A program made the position numbers and the translations under genes. Below are positions 46,602 to 58,244 of a stretch of DNA of 64,000 bases, piece after piece (within the stretch, counting starts at the first letter, position 1; each line of letters starts with the position of its first letter). The notes below the pieces were generated by a model that worked only from the letters and a program-made list of their open reading frames with translations, made no database searches and was not told where the DNA came from. Origin of the DNA: Corbicula japonica (Eukaryota; Mollusca; Bivalvia; Venerida; Cyrenidae); NCBI GenBank assembly GCA_038501625.1, contig JAZAYU010000061.1, positions 2,344,303 through 2,408,302 on the forward strand, in the 5' to 3' direction.

Positions 46602-48101
46602 CAGGGATTCTAAAATTTCAAATTCCCAATCGGACATTTGCGCCAAAATTGACTATTCCCCGACTTCCGGTCCGCACGAACTGCGACTTCCGGTCCCCGC
46701 GTTCAGTGCATTTAACTCTCCCGACCCTCAGTTCATTCCTTCCTTACAACATAAATTCTCGTCTGCGATATCCTACAACCTTCCAACAGATAAATTTCAT
46801 GATTTTCGGACTGTAAACGGAAAAGTTCTTTGATCGATTTATTAGAGCGGCACGCGACGTTTGAAGTTTACGGCGTCTTTGTTGTAATACACAAGCATCC
46901 CATGCATTAAAAAACGTGACGTAACAGTTCAAAATAGCAGTGTTCATAGCGATTGTGAAGTGGATTTTTTAGTTCATTGAACATTTATTAACTCTCGGAA
47001 TTACGAGAGGCAAGTATCCGTTTTACGTAAATATACGTCGATTATGTCATGAATTAGTAATTCTTGAATCTACAAGATCTTACACGAGTCTGAGTATGCA
47101 ACATTCATTTCCGAGTCGGAAATAAATGTTGCGTACGTAGATTTTTGTAAATTTAATATTTATTTGAATCGTTATGGCCGTAAGTAAGCAAGCCGGTTAC
47201 TCGATTAATTTTCACATTAATTATTCATTTGAGCCTTTCAACTTGCAAAATCGGCAATCAATTTAACTAAAATCCGCATTGTAGAAGTTTTCTTTAAAAT
47301 TGCGAAACAGCATTTTTAAACGTACTTAATTTTATTCGATCGGCGGACATTTAGAATTACGCACATCGGACTAACGCTTCTTTCAATAGAATGCTAACTG
47401 TTTTATTTGTGTACGTTAATTAATAAAATCACGGGTATTGCCACTTTTGATTCTGACATCAAACAGCCTGACTAGCGCAGTTCATTTGCAAATTAAACAA
47501 ACCCGCCCCTTGTTAAAATGAGACCGACCACATCACGTCTATGCCGCAGGCCATTCACAGGACGTGTAGTCGTGGTAGTCATGGTAGTCTTTTTTTGTTT
47601 TTGTTTGTTTGGGGTTTAACGCCTGGTTTCAACACTTTCTGGTTATATCCCGGCGGTCAGTCCACCTAACCGGTGTTCCTGGGTCTCTAACCAGTACTAA
47701 CCAATTTCTCCGCAAGCGACTGACTGCTTCCTCACTTGAATCAGAGGTGAGGGACAAATGACTCTCAGACGCAATGTCCGAGTTCAATTGTCACGGAGAA
47801 ATTTTTCCCGCCTCGGCTGGGGAATCGAACTCACGACCCCTGGATTGACAGTCCGATGCTCTATCCACTGAGCTAGCCGGGCGGGCTAGTCATGGTAGTC
47901 ATGGTAGCAGAGTTGTGAATTCGATAATTGACAGATTAATAGCTGATTAAGCTGTGAAAAAATGTACATGATGTTAATTTTTGTAACAATTTATGGGCCA
48001 CTATTCATGACCGATTTTTTTTACCAATTTTGAAATTTCAATCGGACATTCTTCTCGAAAATCGGTCAATGACCGGCTTGCCGACGATTTTAGAATCCCT
48101 G
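46602..48101. mobile_element. 1.5-kb hAT-type non-autonomous element
   Basis: The ends CAGGGATTCTAAAAT and ATTTTAGAATCCCTG are perfect inverted repeats. GCTGGGAT is duplicated exactly on both sides (46594-46601 and 48102-48109), the 8-bp duplication typical of hAT elements. No transposase is visible; the interior is a mix of CpG-bearing and AT-rich sequence. A SINE is nested at 47591-47885. Confidence 0.9.
47591..47885 (-). mobile_element. tRNA-derived SINE nested in the hAT element
   Basis: On the minus strand the head reads GGCTAGCTCAGTGGATAGAG (A-box region), a CTGTCAA loop with an Asp-like GTC anticodon, and GTGAGTTCGATTCCCC (B-box). The body carries the GTTTAACGCC-type 3' region common to bivalve SINEs and ends in a T/G-rich tail at 47591-47610. 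TAGTCATGGTAGTC flanks both sides as a target duplication. Confidence 0.88.
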
Positions 48102-48306
48102 GCTGGGATCAACCTTGGGGTAGATGGCCTGGACTTAAATAAGCATTAACTTTACTGCTCATGAATAAGCTCAGTCGAACTGAGGCTGCAATATTTTTAT
48201 CCTTGTCAGATACAAAGTTACTTTTTCATCCATTTCATGTCACACAAAAATTTGGTGATGTGGAAGACAAGCAAATATGATTGATATAAACTGTCAAAGT
48301 TTTTTT

Positions 48307-48390
48307 ATAGATGGCGCTCCTGTGCTGGCTGATCTTAATTAACACTGTTCGCTCATAGAATAAAATGCATTTATATGGAGGAAAGAGTTA
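48307..48390. mobile_element. Palindromic MITE family P, right-end fragment
   Basis: Contains GTGCTGGCTGATCTTAATTA and the GGAGGAAAGAGTTAA end. Confidence 0.6.
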
Positions 48391-48470
48391 AAACTTTTAA
48401 TGTAAAATTTTCAGTCAACGACAGACTGTCCTGAATCTAATTTGGTATATTGAATATTGTAGAAAATCCA

Positions 48471-48970
48471 NNNNNNNNNNNNNNNNNNNNNNNNNNNNNN
48501 NNNNNNNNNNNNNNNNNNNNNNNNNNNNNNNNNNNNNNNNNNNNNNNNNNNNNNNNNNNNNNNNNNNNNNNNNNNNNNNNNNNNNNNNNNNNNNNNNNNN
48601 NNNNNNNNNNNNNNNNNNNNNNNNNNNNNNNNNNNNNNNNNNNNNNNNNNNNNNNNNNNNNNNNNNNNNNNNNNNNNNNNNNNNNNNNNNNNNNNNNNNN
48701 NNNNNNNNNNNNNNNNNNNNNNNNNNNNNNNNNNNNNNNNNNNNNNNNNNNNNNNNNNNNNNNNNNNNNNNNNNNNNNNNNNNNNNNNNNNNNNNNNNNN
48801 NNNNNNNNNNNNNNNNNNNNNNNNNNNNNNNNNNNNNNNNNNNNNNNNNNNNNNNNNNNNNNNNNNNNNNNNNNNNNNNNNNNNNNNNNNNNNNNNNNNN
48901 NNNNNNNNNNNNNNNNNNNNNNNNNNNNNNNNNNNNNNNNNNNNNNNNNNNNNNNNNNNNNNNNNNNNNN
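48471..48970. other. Assembly gap of exactly 500 Ns
   Basis: A round-number run of Ns marks a scaffold join of unknown true length. It probably hides the promoter and leader of the eL22 gene. Confidence 0.98.
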
Positions 48971-48978
48971 ATGGTTGA

Positions 48979-51900
48979 ATGGTGAGTTTTTTTTAAAATT
49001 TCAAATCAGAATAAACTGAGTAATACTGTAAAATTTGTAGATGCCTAATATCGGCCGTAATTAAACCCTACCCACCGGACTCTTGACTCGCCAATTTAAT
49101 AGTAATGTGTGTGTGTGTACATTGTAAATAATGACCTTTATTAAATTAAATTGTAATTTCTTAATGAGCAAGTAGACTGAGGCTATTTTTGAGAGGAGAT
49201 ACATATTTCCTTTTGATTTTACAATAAACAGGAATGCATAGAGTTTACATGTAATGTTAAAGGCATAGCAGGATAATTAAAGAGTTGCGGAACTACAGTA
49301 GTTAAGATCAACGAATATCACTTTTGGTATGCTTAAATGGGCTGGGGAGAACCTTGCTACTTAAAATAAAAAAGTTAAGTGTTGTATAATTTTATTCTGC
49401 GATTCATATAAGTTATTATCAAATTTGCGTAACTGACGATCCATAGATGACGAGGATGCTGAGGAAAATGAATTAAAAAAGTAATTATACAAGCCCTCTA
49501 CAACATCCGGGTACTCAGTATGGCATCCAGTTGATGTAAACATCAAGAAAAATGTGAAAAAAGACAATATTTTATGTAATAGACATTTGTAGAAGTGCAT
49601 TTTCTCGAAAAAGAACAAAAAGGTATTTTTAAGAAAGCGAAATTGCACGTTATCACTTGGTGAAAGTAGCAACTTTTAATGTAATATGAAAAGGTCAGAG
49701 GTAGTAAACAAATTGTCCAACTTACCATTTTGCAGAAATTAGTGTACCAACATGAAAAGCGTGCATCGCATGAAAATTTACATCAAAACACCCGTGTATT
49801 TACCGACGGTCGTTATATTTAAAGGCGCCATTACATTTAAGGTTATTCCCAACCTGTTTATTAGTGTTTCAATAACTGTGCTGCATACAATAGCATATGA
49901 TTTGTTATTTTAATCCTCACCTTGGAATGAAAAGTCCCATATTCATTTATTTTCAAAACTAGCATTATTGTTTCCTAATCAATATAATTTTTTTTGTTTG
50001 AAATGGAGCCGAATTTTATGACAAGAAATCAGAGACATTGGTCAAACTTTGTCAAGTTTTTCTTGTTTCTTTAGAAAAAGAAAACAGATTATTACCTGGT
50101 TACTGAAACCAGGTGTTAGCTGATTCCCTTAAGGTAATTCATAATGCTCATAATACAGTTTTACTGATGATGAGCTGTGAAAATAAACTTATCATTTTTT
50201 AACAATTTCCAAACAAATTTTTATTATATTGTTATAAACAGATGAATATTGATAATAACAAGAGACAAAAGTTTAAAAAATTCAATTTTGTAAGAAAAGT
50301 AATTAAACGTGGTACCTGTTATGTTGTCTAATCCGGTGTCAAAATAAAGCATTTTCCATTCAAATAAACTAAAAATAATAAATCACAATATCCAGTTCAA
50401 TGTTCCCTCTAGGGCCAACCAGTGTTATTTTTTTCAAAATAACTTTTTAAGCCTTGCCTATAATGAATTTCAAAACACTTCACAAACACCATCACACAAG
50501 ATTTACATTGTTATACAAGTCATGATTAAATTGTCCTATAGGTAAACACAAGTGGGCATGATTTGCATGCTTTTTATGGATGATGTGTTTGGATTTTGAT
50601 TTATAAGAGCAATATTTTCAAGTTATTTTGAAAAAATAATGGTGTACAATTCTGATAGACCTTAATTGATAAAATAGTGAATATCTAAAAAAATCTATTC
50701 TAGTCTTTTCCCTTCTTCTAAATGAAAATATATTTTTGCATTTCTCTCCATTTCCCTTACTTTACATTGCAGCCTTTTCCACCCATGTGTAGTTTTTACT
50801 CGCAGTAAATTTAAGATTCAAATGAGTTTAGATCAAGGTTTGTCTGGGTTTAGCATGCAACTTGAGGAAGTAATTATTTGGTTCCCAAGTTATGTAAGGA
50901 TACAGTAGAAACTAAAACTACTGATGCATTATTTCAGAAAGTAGCAAAGCCTCCAAGCAGCAAGCCCCGCACTGGTGGAAAGGGGAAGAAAAAGAAGATT
51001 GCCATTAAATATGTGCTAGACTGTACACACCCAGTCGAAGATGGAATCATGGACGTAGCTAGCTTTGTATGTTGTTTATAATTTCATATTCTCTTGATCT
51101 ATAAATCATATTATAATTATTCCTGTTTTCACCCATTATCTGAATAAGTACTTTAAATATTCAGGTGGAATAAATTACTGTCTTGAATTGTATTGGAAAA
51201 AAATTATTTCAAAAATTGCATTTATTTCAACAATTGCGAGTGGCACTTGTCTGGCACTCTTTCTCATCCGAGTCTGACAGCTGTTGTGTAACCGTTTACT
51301 CTATGGTATATACAGTGGAGCTCCGCTAAACCGCGGTCCGATTTAGCGCGAAATCCACCATAACGCGGTCAGCCCTTGGACCCCGTTTTTTTTTTTCATA
51401 AAAGATAGTAAAATTCTATCAACAGCCATTTTTGTATATTTGGAAATGGAAAAAAAGGGAAGTAACAACGTAAATACCGCGTTAATCGATAAAGACAATG
51501 ACGCTGGTTCATTAACGTATCGAGAATCGTTGAAACAATTGTGAAATGTTCCTTTATGATCTGTTGATTTTTTCCTAAGTTTATTAAAATATCAAACTGT
51601 CATAAAATTGTTAAGTAATAAATTGTTGTACAAACAGTGGGGCACCTAATCACCTACGCGAAATGCTTACTGAATGGGTTTTTTCGCACCTACGGCAGAT
51701 AAAATATCAAACTGTCATAAAATTGTTAAGTAATAAATTGTTGTACAAACAGTGGGGCACCTAATCATGTACGCGAAATGGTTACTGAATGGTTGTTTTT
51801 CGCACCTACTGCAGATAAAATGACAAAGGTGTCTGATGTTGAAGGTGTCAGAATTCTTTGATAAAACTGTTGTCTAATTTCACAAGAAATGTTGTACGAT

Positions 51901-53406
51901 TTTATGTGCTAATGTGTTAGCGATACATGTGCTAATATGTTTTACAATATTATTATGAGAAATGAATATTATTATGATTGAAAATTAAAACAATAAAGAT
52001 TAAACTGCACACATATTGTTTTCCTTCAAAACAGCGTTCAGGTCAAACAAATACATGAGTTCCGCATATGACAAACGCCCGCAGAATAAACTTTTGTGAG
52101 TGAAATTCACAAAGTAATATTTTTATAGCACCTGTTAGATAATAACAAAACAACATGGAAACAAAGAATTTTATTTCAAATAACGATAAAATGATACGAG
52201 TAATACATGTATGGACTTTGTATAGTGTAAGTTCTATGTCCAGCGAATATCGCGGATCCGGTAATAACGCGATTTGATGGGATGGACCCCAAAGACCGCG
52301 TTATAGTGGATCTCCACTGTAATAGTTTTCCCAAAGGCCAACAGATTAGATCCATCTGATCTGGATCTACACTGTTGGCTTTAAAATCATTGGTATTTCT
52401 GACCAAGAAGTGACCATTTTAGATCCAGATCAGATGAAACAGTTGTGCCAGCTGATATAGGAATTAGGATCAAACGCTAAGTACTAATGTCTCTCCCCAA
52501 GTAAAAGAAGTCTTGCATGTATTAATTGATACTTGTAATTATATCTGTTGCTTGACTAGGGTAACCTTCCCTAGTCTGGATCAGGGTGACTTCCCTGGTC
52601 TGGGTTAGGGTTATCTTCCCTAATCCCGGCATTATTGTCTCCTGCAGGAGAAATTCCTCAACGAGCGAATCAAGGTGGAAGGAAAGACTGGCAACATGGG
52701 AAATAACATCTCCTTGGAGAGACAGAAGTCAAAAGTTATCCTCAATGCAGATATCCCATTCTCAAAGAGGTATATACAGACTTAAGCAGTGATAAAATGT
52801 CAAGTCCTTCACCAGAGTCCTGAGGGAAAAGCTGTGCTATGTTTTTGTTTAAACACAATATAGAATACTTTAACCCTTGGTGTTGTAATTGAACTATTGT
52901 CTTACCACAAAAACTTGTTCTGGTAAACCTTTAAAATGAGATAATTTTTTGTAAAATTTTAAGGCATGTAGAGTAGAAAAACACATCATTTCATGGGTAA
53001 ATAATAATAAGCAGATGGAGTCCTTTCCCCATTAACCCAAATGTAATCATTTTAAGTAATTGACAGTGGAGAAAATATACCTAGATTTTTACGAAACACA
53101 CTGGGCACTCCCCGTGTTCTTTCAGTCAGTGAAGAGGGAGAAATGTAGAGGGTCATTTAGACCCATTCTAGTTATGTATCTCTTTCAACAATTATTAATA
53201 CTTAGTCTCGATGTTAAATCTTAACCTGCCATAGAACATGATGAGCTTTTAATTTCAGGTATCTGAAATACTTGACTAAGAAATATTTAAAGAAGAACAA
53301 TCTGCGAGATTGGCTTCGAGTTGTTGCTGCCACCAAGGACACGTACGAGCTACGCTACTTCCAGATCAACAACGAGGATGAAGAGGAAGACGAGGCCGAT
53401 GAATAG
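48979..53406 (+). CDS. RPL22: Ribosomal protein eL22 (RPL22)
   Basis: Exons at 50938-51066, 52648-52769 and 53259-53406 are certain. They join in phase and read through the eL22 landmarks [52 protein letters not shown] and [20 protein letters not shown], ending in an acidic [10 protein letters not shown] tail. eL22 is an RNA-binding component of the large ribosomal subunit. The first coding exon is inferred to be a lone ATG (48979-48981) followed by a GTGAGT donor. It joins in phase to a lysine-rich start ([10 protein letters not shown]) and gives 133 residues (human 128). An in-frame TGA directly precedes it. The alternative is a start codon hidden in the gap. Confidence 0.9.
49361..49600 (-). 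CDS. Possible small secreted peptide frame in eL22 intron 1
   Basis: A 79-codon frame starts [18 protein letters not shown], which looks like a signal peptide, followed by an S- and N-rich tail ([17 protein letters not shown]). On the same strand a good donor (AAAATG then GTAAGT) ends at about 49729, and AAATATAA lies near 49812-49820 as a possible TATA box. No family is recognised and the AT-rich setting makes a chance frame quite possible. Confidence 0.2.
   Translation of the reverse strand: MHFYKCLLHKILSFFTFFLMFTSTGCHTEYPDVVEGLYNYFFNSFSSASSSSMDRQLRKFDNNLYESQNKIIQHLTFLF
50938..51066 (+). CDS. RPL22: eL22 exon 2
   Basis: 43 codons in phase 0 after the acceptor TTATTTCAG: a lysine-rich N-terminus, then [17 protein letters not shown]. 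Donor GTATGT. Confidence 0.95.
51313..52319. mobile_element. 1.0-kb TA-flanked element, Tigger/pogo-like ends, in eL22 intron 2
   Basis: CAGTGGAGCTCCGCTAAACC at the left faces GTTATAGTGGATCTCCACTG at the right, flanked by TA. The CAGTGGAG end and its GCG-rich continuation are typical of pogo/Tigger-type elements. A segment of about 115 bp containing AACTGTCATAAAATTGTTAA is tandemly duplicated (about 51588-51815). No transposase. Confidence 0.85.
52321..52465. mobile_element. Palindromic MITE family P fragment
   Basis: Arms CATCTGATCTGGATCTACAC and TAGATCCAGATCAGATG remain directly next to the Tigger-like element; both ends lost. Confidence 0.55.
52648..52769 (+). CDS. RPL22: eL22 exon 3
   Basis: 122 bp, acceptor TCTCCTGCAG, phase 0 to 2. 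Encodes [19 protein letters not shown] through ADIPFSK. Three short CTTCCCT-AGTCTGG repeats precede it (about 52555-52625). Confidence 0.95.
53259..53406 (+). CDS. RPL22: eL22 exon 4 (last)
   Basis: Acceptor TTTAATTTCAG. Encodes [20 protein letters not shown] to the acidic tail and TAG stop. Confidence 0.95.
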
Positions 53407-53480
53407 ACTGGTTACTGCATTACGTGTCAGACTGGTTGTCTGTCCGCTGTCAGCATTCATTTTCCTGTACTTTACAGTTA

Positions 53481-53486
53481 AATAAA
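53481..53486 (+). other. eL22 polyadenylation signal
   Basis: AATAAA about 75 bases after the stop codon, consistent with the short 3' leader usual for ribosomal protein mRNAs. Confidence 0.8.
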
Positions 53487-53776
53487 AGTATGACAGCAGC
53501 TGTAGTCTGTTTGATCTTACATTTTGCTGTATTCAAGCTTATTGGATGCAAGAGATAAATAGAATACTGAAAATTTGTTAGAGGATCACTTATTTTAAGG
53601 AAATTATTGTAAACTTGAAAAACTAGATAAATGCGTTTAAAAAATCTGAAATTTGTGTTGAGCAAAGTTGCTTAATGTTGAAGTAACAGAAGAGAGTAAC
53701 AACTAAATTACACTCTCATAAGATTTCAAATCTGAAACAAGTGATACCAGCAAATTTTAAGTAGCATATTGACAAT

Positions 53777-54285
53777 TTTTGTGTCACCTGCGACAGCGGG
53801 TAGAAGCATAGGGATCCTATTGTCCGGTGGCGTTTTTGTCATCATCTTGTAGTCCCTAATTATTAACATGAAACATTATATTGCTTATAACTTAAAAGTC
53901 CTTGTCCTATTCAATTATTACTTTGCATGCATCATCTGCATGAACAAAGCTATTAGGGGAAACAAGAATGATAACTTGTATGTCACTTTTTTCTTTTTGA
54001 GTTATTCCCCTTTCAGATGCAACTTAACGTGAAACTTAAGTCAAGTATTCACTTGATACTTGGCATATAATTATCATTTGCATGAACAAAAGCTATCTGT
54101 GACAACAAGAATGATGACTCCTGTTGACTATTTTTTTATTTCCAAATGTAACTTTAACATGAAATGTAATGTTGTCTAGTCTATAACTTGAAAATACTTG
54201 TCCAATTCACTAAATACTTGGAATATATCATCTGCATGAACAAAGCCATCTGTGACAACCAGAATAATGATCCATGTTTAACTTT
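53777..54285. mobile_element. Pearl-like element, GTGTCRCCTGCG family, older copy
   Basis: The start TTTTGTGTCACCTGCGACAG with CATAGGGATCCTATTGTCCG is followed by three diverged core units (about 53870, 54020 and 54170) with AACATGAAACTTAA. It is interrupted at 54285 by a younger element of the same family. Confidence 0.75.
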
Positions 54286-57095
54286 TTGTGTCGCCTGCGG
54301 TAGCAGGTAGACACATAGGGATCCTATTGTCCGTCGGCGTCGTCGTCGTCGTCCGGTAGTCCCCAAGCTTTAACATGAAACTTAATGTGGCCTATAACTT
54401 TGAAAGTACTTGTCCTATTCACTTCATACTTGGAATATATCATCAGCATGAACACAGCGATCCGTGACAACAAGAACGATAACTCCGCTTTCACTATTTT
54501 ATGAGTTATGCCCCTTTCAAATGCAACTTTAACATGAAACTCAATGTGACCTATTACTTTGAAAGTACTTGTCCTATTCACTTCATACTTGGAATATATC
54601 ATCAGCATGAACACAGCGATTCGTGACAACAAGAACGATAACTCCTCTCACTATTTTATGAGTTATGCCCCTTTCAAATGCAACTTTAACATGAAACTTA
54701 ATGTGACCTATTACTTTGAAAGTACTTGTCCTATTCACTTCATACTTGGAATATATCATCAGCATGAACACATCGATCCGTGACAACAAGAACGATAACT
54801 CCTCTGTCACTATTTTATGAGTTATACCCCTTTCAAATGCAACTTTAACATGAAACTTAATGTGGCCTATAACTTTAAAAGTACCTGTCCTATTCGCTTT
54901 ATACTTGGAATATATCATCAGCATGATCACAGCGATCCGTGACAACAAGAACGATCGCTCCTCTATCACTATTTTATGAGTTATGCCCCTTTCAAATGAA
55001 ACTTTAACATGAAACTTAAGGTAAGACCTGTGTAATGAATACCTATATCCAGAAGAGTATCCAAGGGAGATAACTATTGTAGTAAATTAGAATAGATTTC
55101 TCTCAACCAAGAGGACCAGGGTTCAAATCCCACTGGAAGCTACTTTTTTTCGTAAGCCTAGAGCTTAAATAATTGGCATATTTCTTTATTTCCTGTGTAA
55201 TTCTGTCATTGAATATAAAATTCTCATGATTTAAACTAAAATAAGCAAAATAATCAAGATTAAAGGGGTTTTCGCTATCAGAATAGTGTTTATTCAAGTT
55301 ATCAATTTGAAAATTTCTAAAACTGGACGGTAAACTTCTCTGAAATTTTGTTTAAATTTTATTTAAGGTATATAGTTAAAAATTGGTAAAGTTTGGTATA
55401 TTGCACCAATCAGGATTTTGCACAATTTTCATTAATTTAGTCTCGTGAAATATAAAAAAATGCATTTTTTAAAATTTATTTGGTCAAAAAATGTAATTTT
55501 AAGATAAATTCTGTATTTATATATTATTTCTTAAATTGGTTTAGTAAAATATAACATATTTTGGATAAACTGTAAAAAAATTAAGGTTGAATTTATCAAT
55601 AACAAAAAATTTTGTCACCGATTAAAGAATTTGGAAACTTTCACGTTTTTTTTAATACCTATTTAAATAAAAAAGCTAAAACTCTCAAAAACTACACGGT
55701 GAAAATCATTAAAATTTTGCATACAAGTCAGTGGTATGAAGCAGTTGATGAAAATATAATCAGATGTTGGATTCTTAATAGTGCCTATTACACAGGTCTT
55801 ACCTTAATGTGACCTATAACTTTGAAAGTACTTGTCCTATTCACTTCAGACTTGGAATATATCATCAGCATGAACACAGCGATTCGTGACAGCAAGAACG
55901 ATAGCTCCTCTATCACTATTTTATGAGTTATGCCCCTTTCAAATGCAACTTTAACATGAAACTTAATGTTGCCTATAACTTTGAAAGTTCTTGTCCTATT
56001 CACTTCATACTTGGAATATATCATCAGCATGAACAAAGCAATCAGTGACAACAAAACAATAACTGCTCTCACTATTTTATGAGTTATGCCCCTTTCAAAT
56101 GTAATTTTAACATGAAACTTAATGTCGTCTATAACTTTGAAAGAACTTGTCCTATTCACTTCATACTTAAAATATATCATCAGCATAAACAACCCCATCT
56201 GTGCCAACAAGAATGATAACTCCAGTTCCAATATGTTTTGAGTTATGCCCCTTTCAAGTACCACTTTAACATGGAACTTAATGTTGCCTATAACTGTGAA
56301 AGAACCTATCCTTTTCACTTAAACCATCTGTGACGACAAGAATGATAACTCCAGTTTCAATATTTTTTGAGTTATGCCCCTTTCCAATGCAACTTTAACC
56401 TGAAACTTAATGTTGCCTATAACTTTGAAAGTACTTGTCCTATTCACTTCATACTTGGAATATATCATCAGCATGAACAATGCCATCTGTGATGACAAGA
56501 ATGATAACTCCAGTTTCAATATTTTTTTAGTTATGCCCCTTTCCAATGCAACTTTTACCTGAAACTTAATGTTGCCTATAACTTTGAAAGTACTTGTCTT
56601 ATTCACTTCATACTTGGAATATATCATCAGCATGAACAATGCCATCTATGACAACAAGAATGATAACTCCAGTTTCAATATGTTTTGAGTTATGCTCCTT
56701 CCCAATGCAACTTTAACCTGAAACTTAATGTTGCCTATAACTTTGAAAGTACTTGTCCTATTCACTTCATACTTAGAATATATCATCAGTATGAAGAATG
56801 CCATCTGTGACGACAAGAGTCGTGCACTACTTATTTTTGTGCAACACAGCTTTATCCGTAATCACAGTTCGGTGATTGCAGAAAGTCTGCATTTACAAAC
56901 CAATTTTTGAATATGATAACTCAGGTTTCAGTTATTCCCCTTTAAATGCATTTTAGATGACACATGTGTTCAGTGATGTAGTATTGAAATCAACTTAAAT
57001 AAAAAAATTTTATTATATATGATTAAACATAGGCCCACGTTTCAACTATTTCCATGCAGGCGACACATGTGTTCCGCGGAACACAACATTCTAGT
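54286..57095. mobile_element. Pearl-like element, GTGTCGCCTGCGG family, younger copy with about 159-bp cores
   Basis: It begins GTGTCGCCTGCGGTAGCAGG, has a (CGT)n tract, then about ten core units starting TTAACATGAAACTTAATGT (for example 54371, 54530, 54687, 54846, 55005, each 157-159 bp apart). It ends GCAGGCGACACATGTGTTCC with a TTCCGCGGAA palindrome and ATTCTAG. Its start and end sequences GTGTCGCCTGC and GCAGGCGACAC are inverted. Open minus-strand frames through the cores repeat a peptide with each unit and are by-products. Confidence 0.88.
55020..55803. mobile_element. 784-bp MITE with TTAA target duplication (piggyBac-like)
   Basis: The ends GGTAAGACCTGTGTAAT and the exact complement are flanked on both sides by TTAA (55016-55019 and 55804-55807). 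It splits a core unit of the pearl-like array. The interior is AT-rich with a GGTTCAAATCCCACTGG segment resembling a tRNA B-box. No transposase. Confidence 0.9.
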
Positions 57096-57229
57096 TTCAT
57101 TAATGCCCCTTTCAAATGCAATTAGGGCAACTAATTTTCCAATGAAATCCAAATTCTAGTTTTTTCCTAGGTCTGATACAAATTCCTAAAATTGTAATCA
57201 GTGAATTTAAATTAAGACAAGACTTGACC

Positions 57230-57335
57230 CTTTTGTCCCATGGGGTATGGCTGTTATCCAATGAACAGTGTAGAATAGGTCTGGAACAATAGTTGCACAA
57301 TTGATAAAATGCATGTTTATGGAGTAAAAGGTTAA
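57230..57335. mobile_element. Palindromic MITE family P remnant
   Basis: Only a faint left arm and the TTTATGGAGTAAAAGGTTAA end remain; the same remnant is present at 62327-62431 in the duplication. Confidence 0.45.
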
Positions 57336-58244
57336 AGGGAGATGTGCAGGGTCGAGCAGGTATACTCGGTAAAATCGTAAACAGATTGATCTATGTAACA
57401 CTTGCGTGTACTTTTCACTAAACTACATTTCAAACCCTCCAGGAGGAAGTTTTCAGTTAATTTTACCATTTTACTGGACCTGAAAACAATCTGCTGAAGA
57501 AATCCCTATACAAAAATACATTTATATTTAGCGGTCATGAGAATGTCGCGCTTACTATTCGTGGTGGCCCAGGCATTTTGAAACAAATGGTGACATCAAT
57601 AATCAGCAAGGTACACCGAATGCGTATTTTGGTTGAAGTGATCACGTGACAATCCCAAAATCCACAGGTTTTACGCGGGAAATACAAAAAAGCTAACCTA
57701 TGCGCGTCGCATAGGATAGGCAACACCATTTATATTTCTTTTTTTTAGAAAATAATGGTTTGAAATATTTCGGGTGTAAATCAATATTAGAGCTTCAAAT
57801 AATGATATTCAACTGATTAATAACCCTTTTCGCAAATCTGTTTCATTCATCAATCCTGCACATCTCCCTTTAATGTAGGTATGTATATTTTGCTGAGAGT
57901 TGGTATATAATGAAAGCAAGCCAGTAATTCGTCCACAACTTTAATATCTTCAACTCAAATGCATCTTCTTCCAAAGGCATGCTTGCTGGCAATTTATTCA
58001 TTAACTTTTAAATAAAGGGAGGCAATGGGTTGTGACCTATTAACCAAATGAAAATGATTGCAAAGTACAGTCATATGTAGATTTTCAGCCCACAACTTGA
58101 AGTTGCTGCCTTGCATCATTTTGATTTTACAACATTGTAAAAATGGATGTTGTGACACTAGGTGATATTGGTTGCATTTGAGCCTAAATATTCTGAAATG
58201 TTTCACAAGAATAAATACTTTTCATTCTATTTAAAACAGAGTAA

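Noticed and set aside
47825..47885. Possible tRNA-Asp gene
   Set aside because: Same reason: it is the head of a roughly 295-bp SINE flanked by a 14-bp duplication.
48450..49019. Open frame of 189 codons
   Set aside because: It consists almost entirely of the N gap.
55086..55145. tRNA-like B-box with a T-run inside the TTAA MITE
   Set aside because: No A-box at a proper distance and no cloverleaf; probably chance or a remnant.
54324..56645. Minus-strand frames of 100-176 codons with a repeated peptide
   Set aside because: They run through pearl-like core repeats and are broken by indels between units; no start context.
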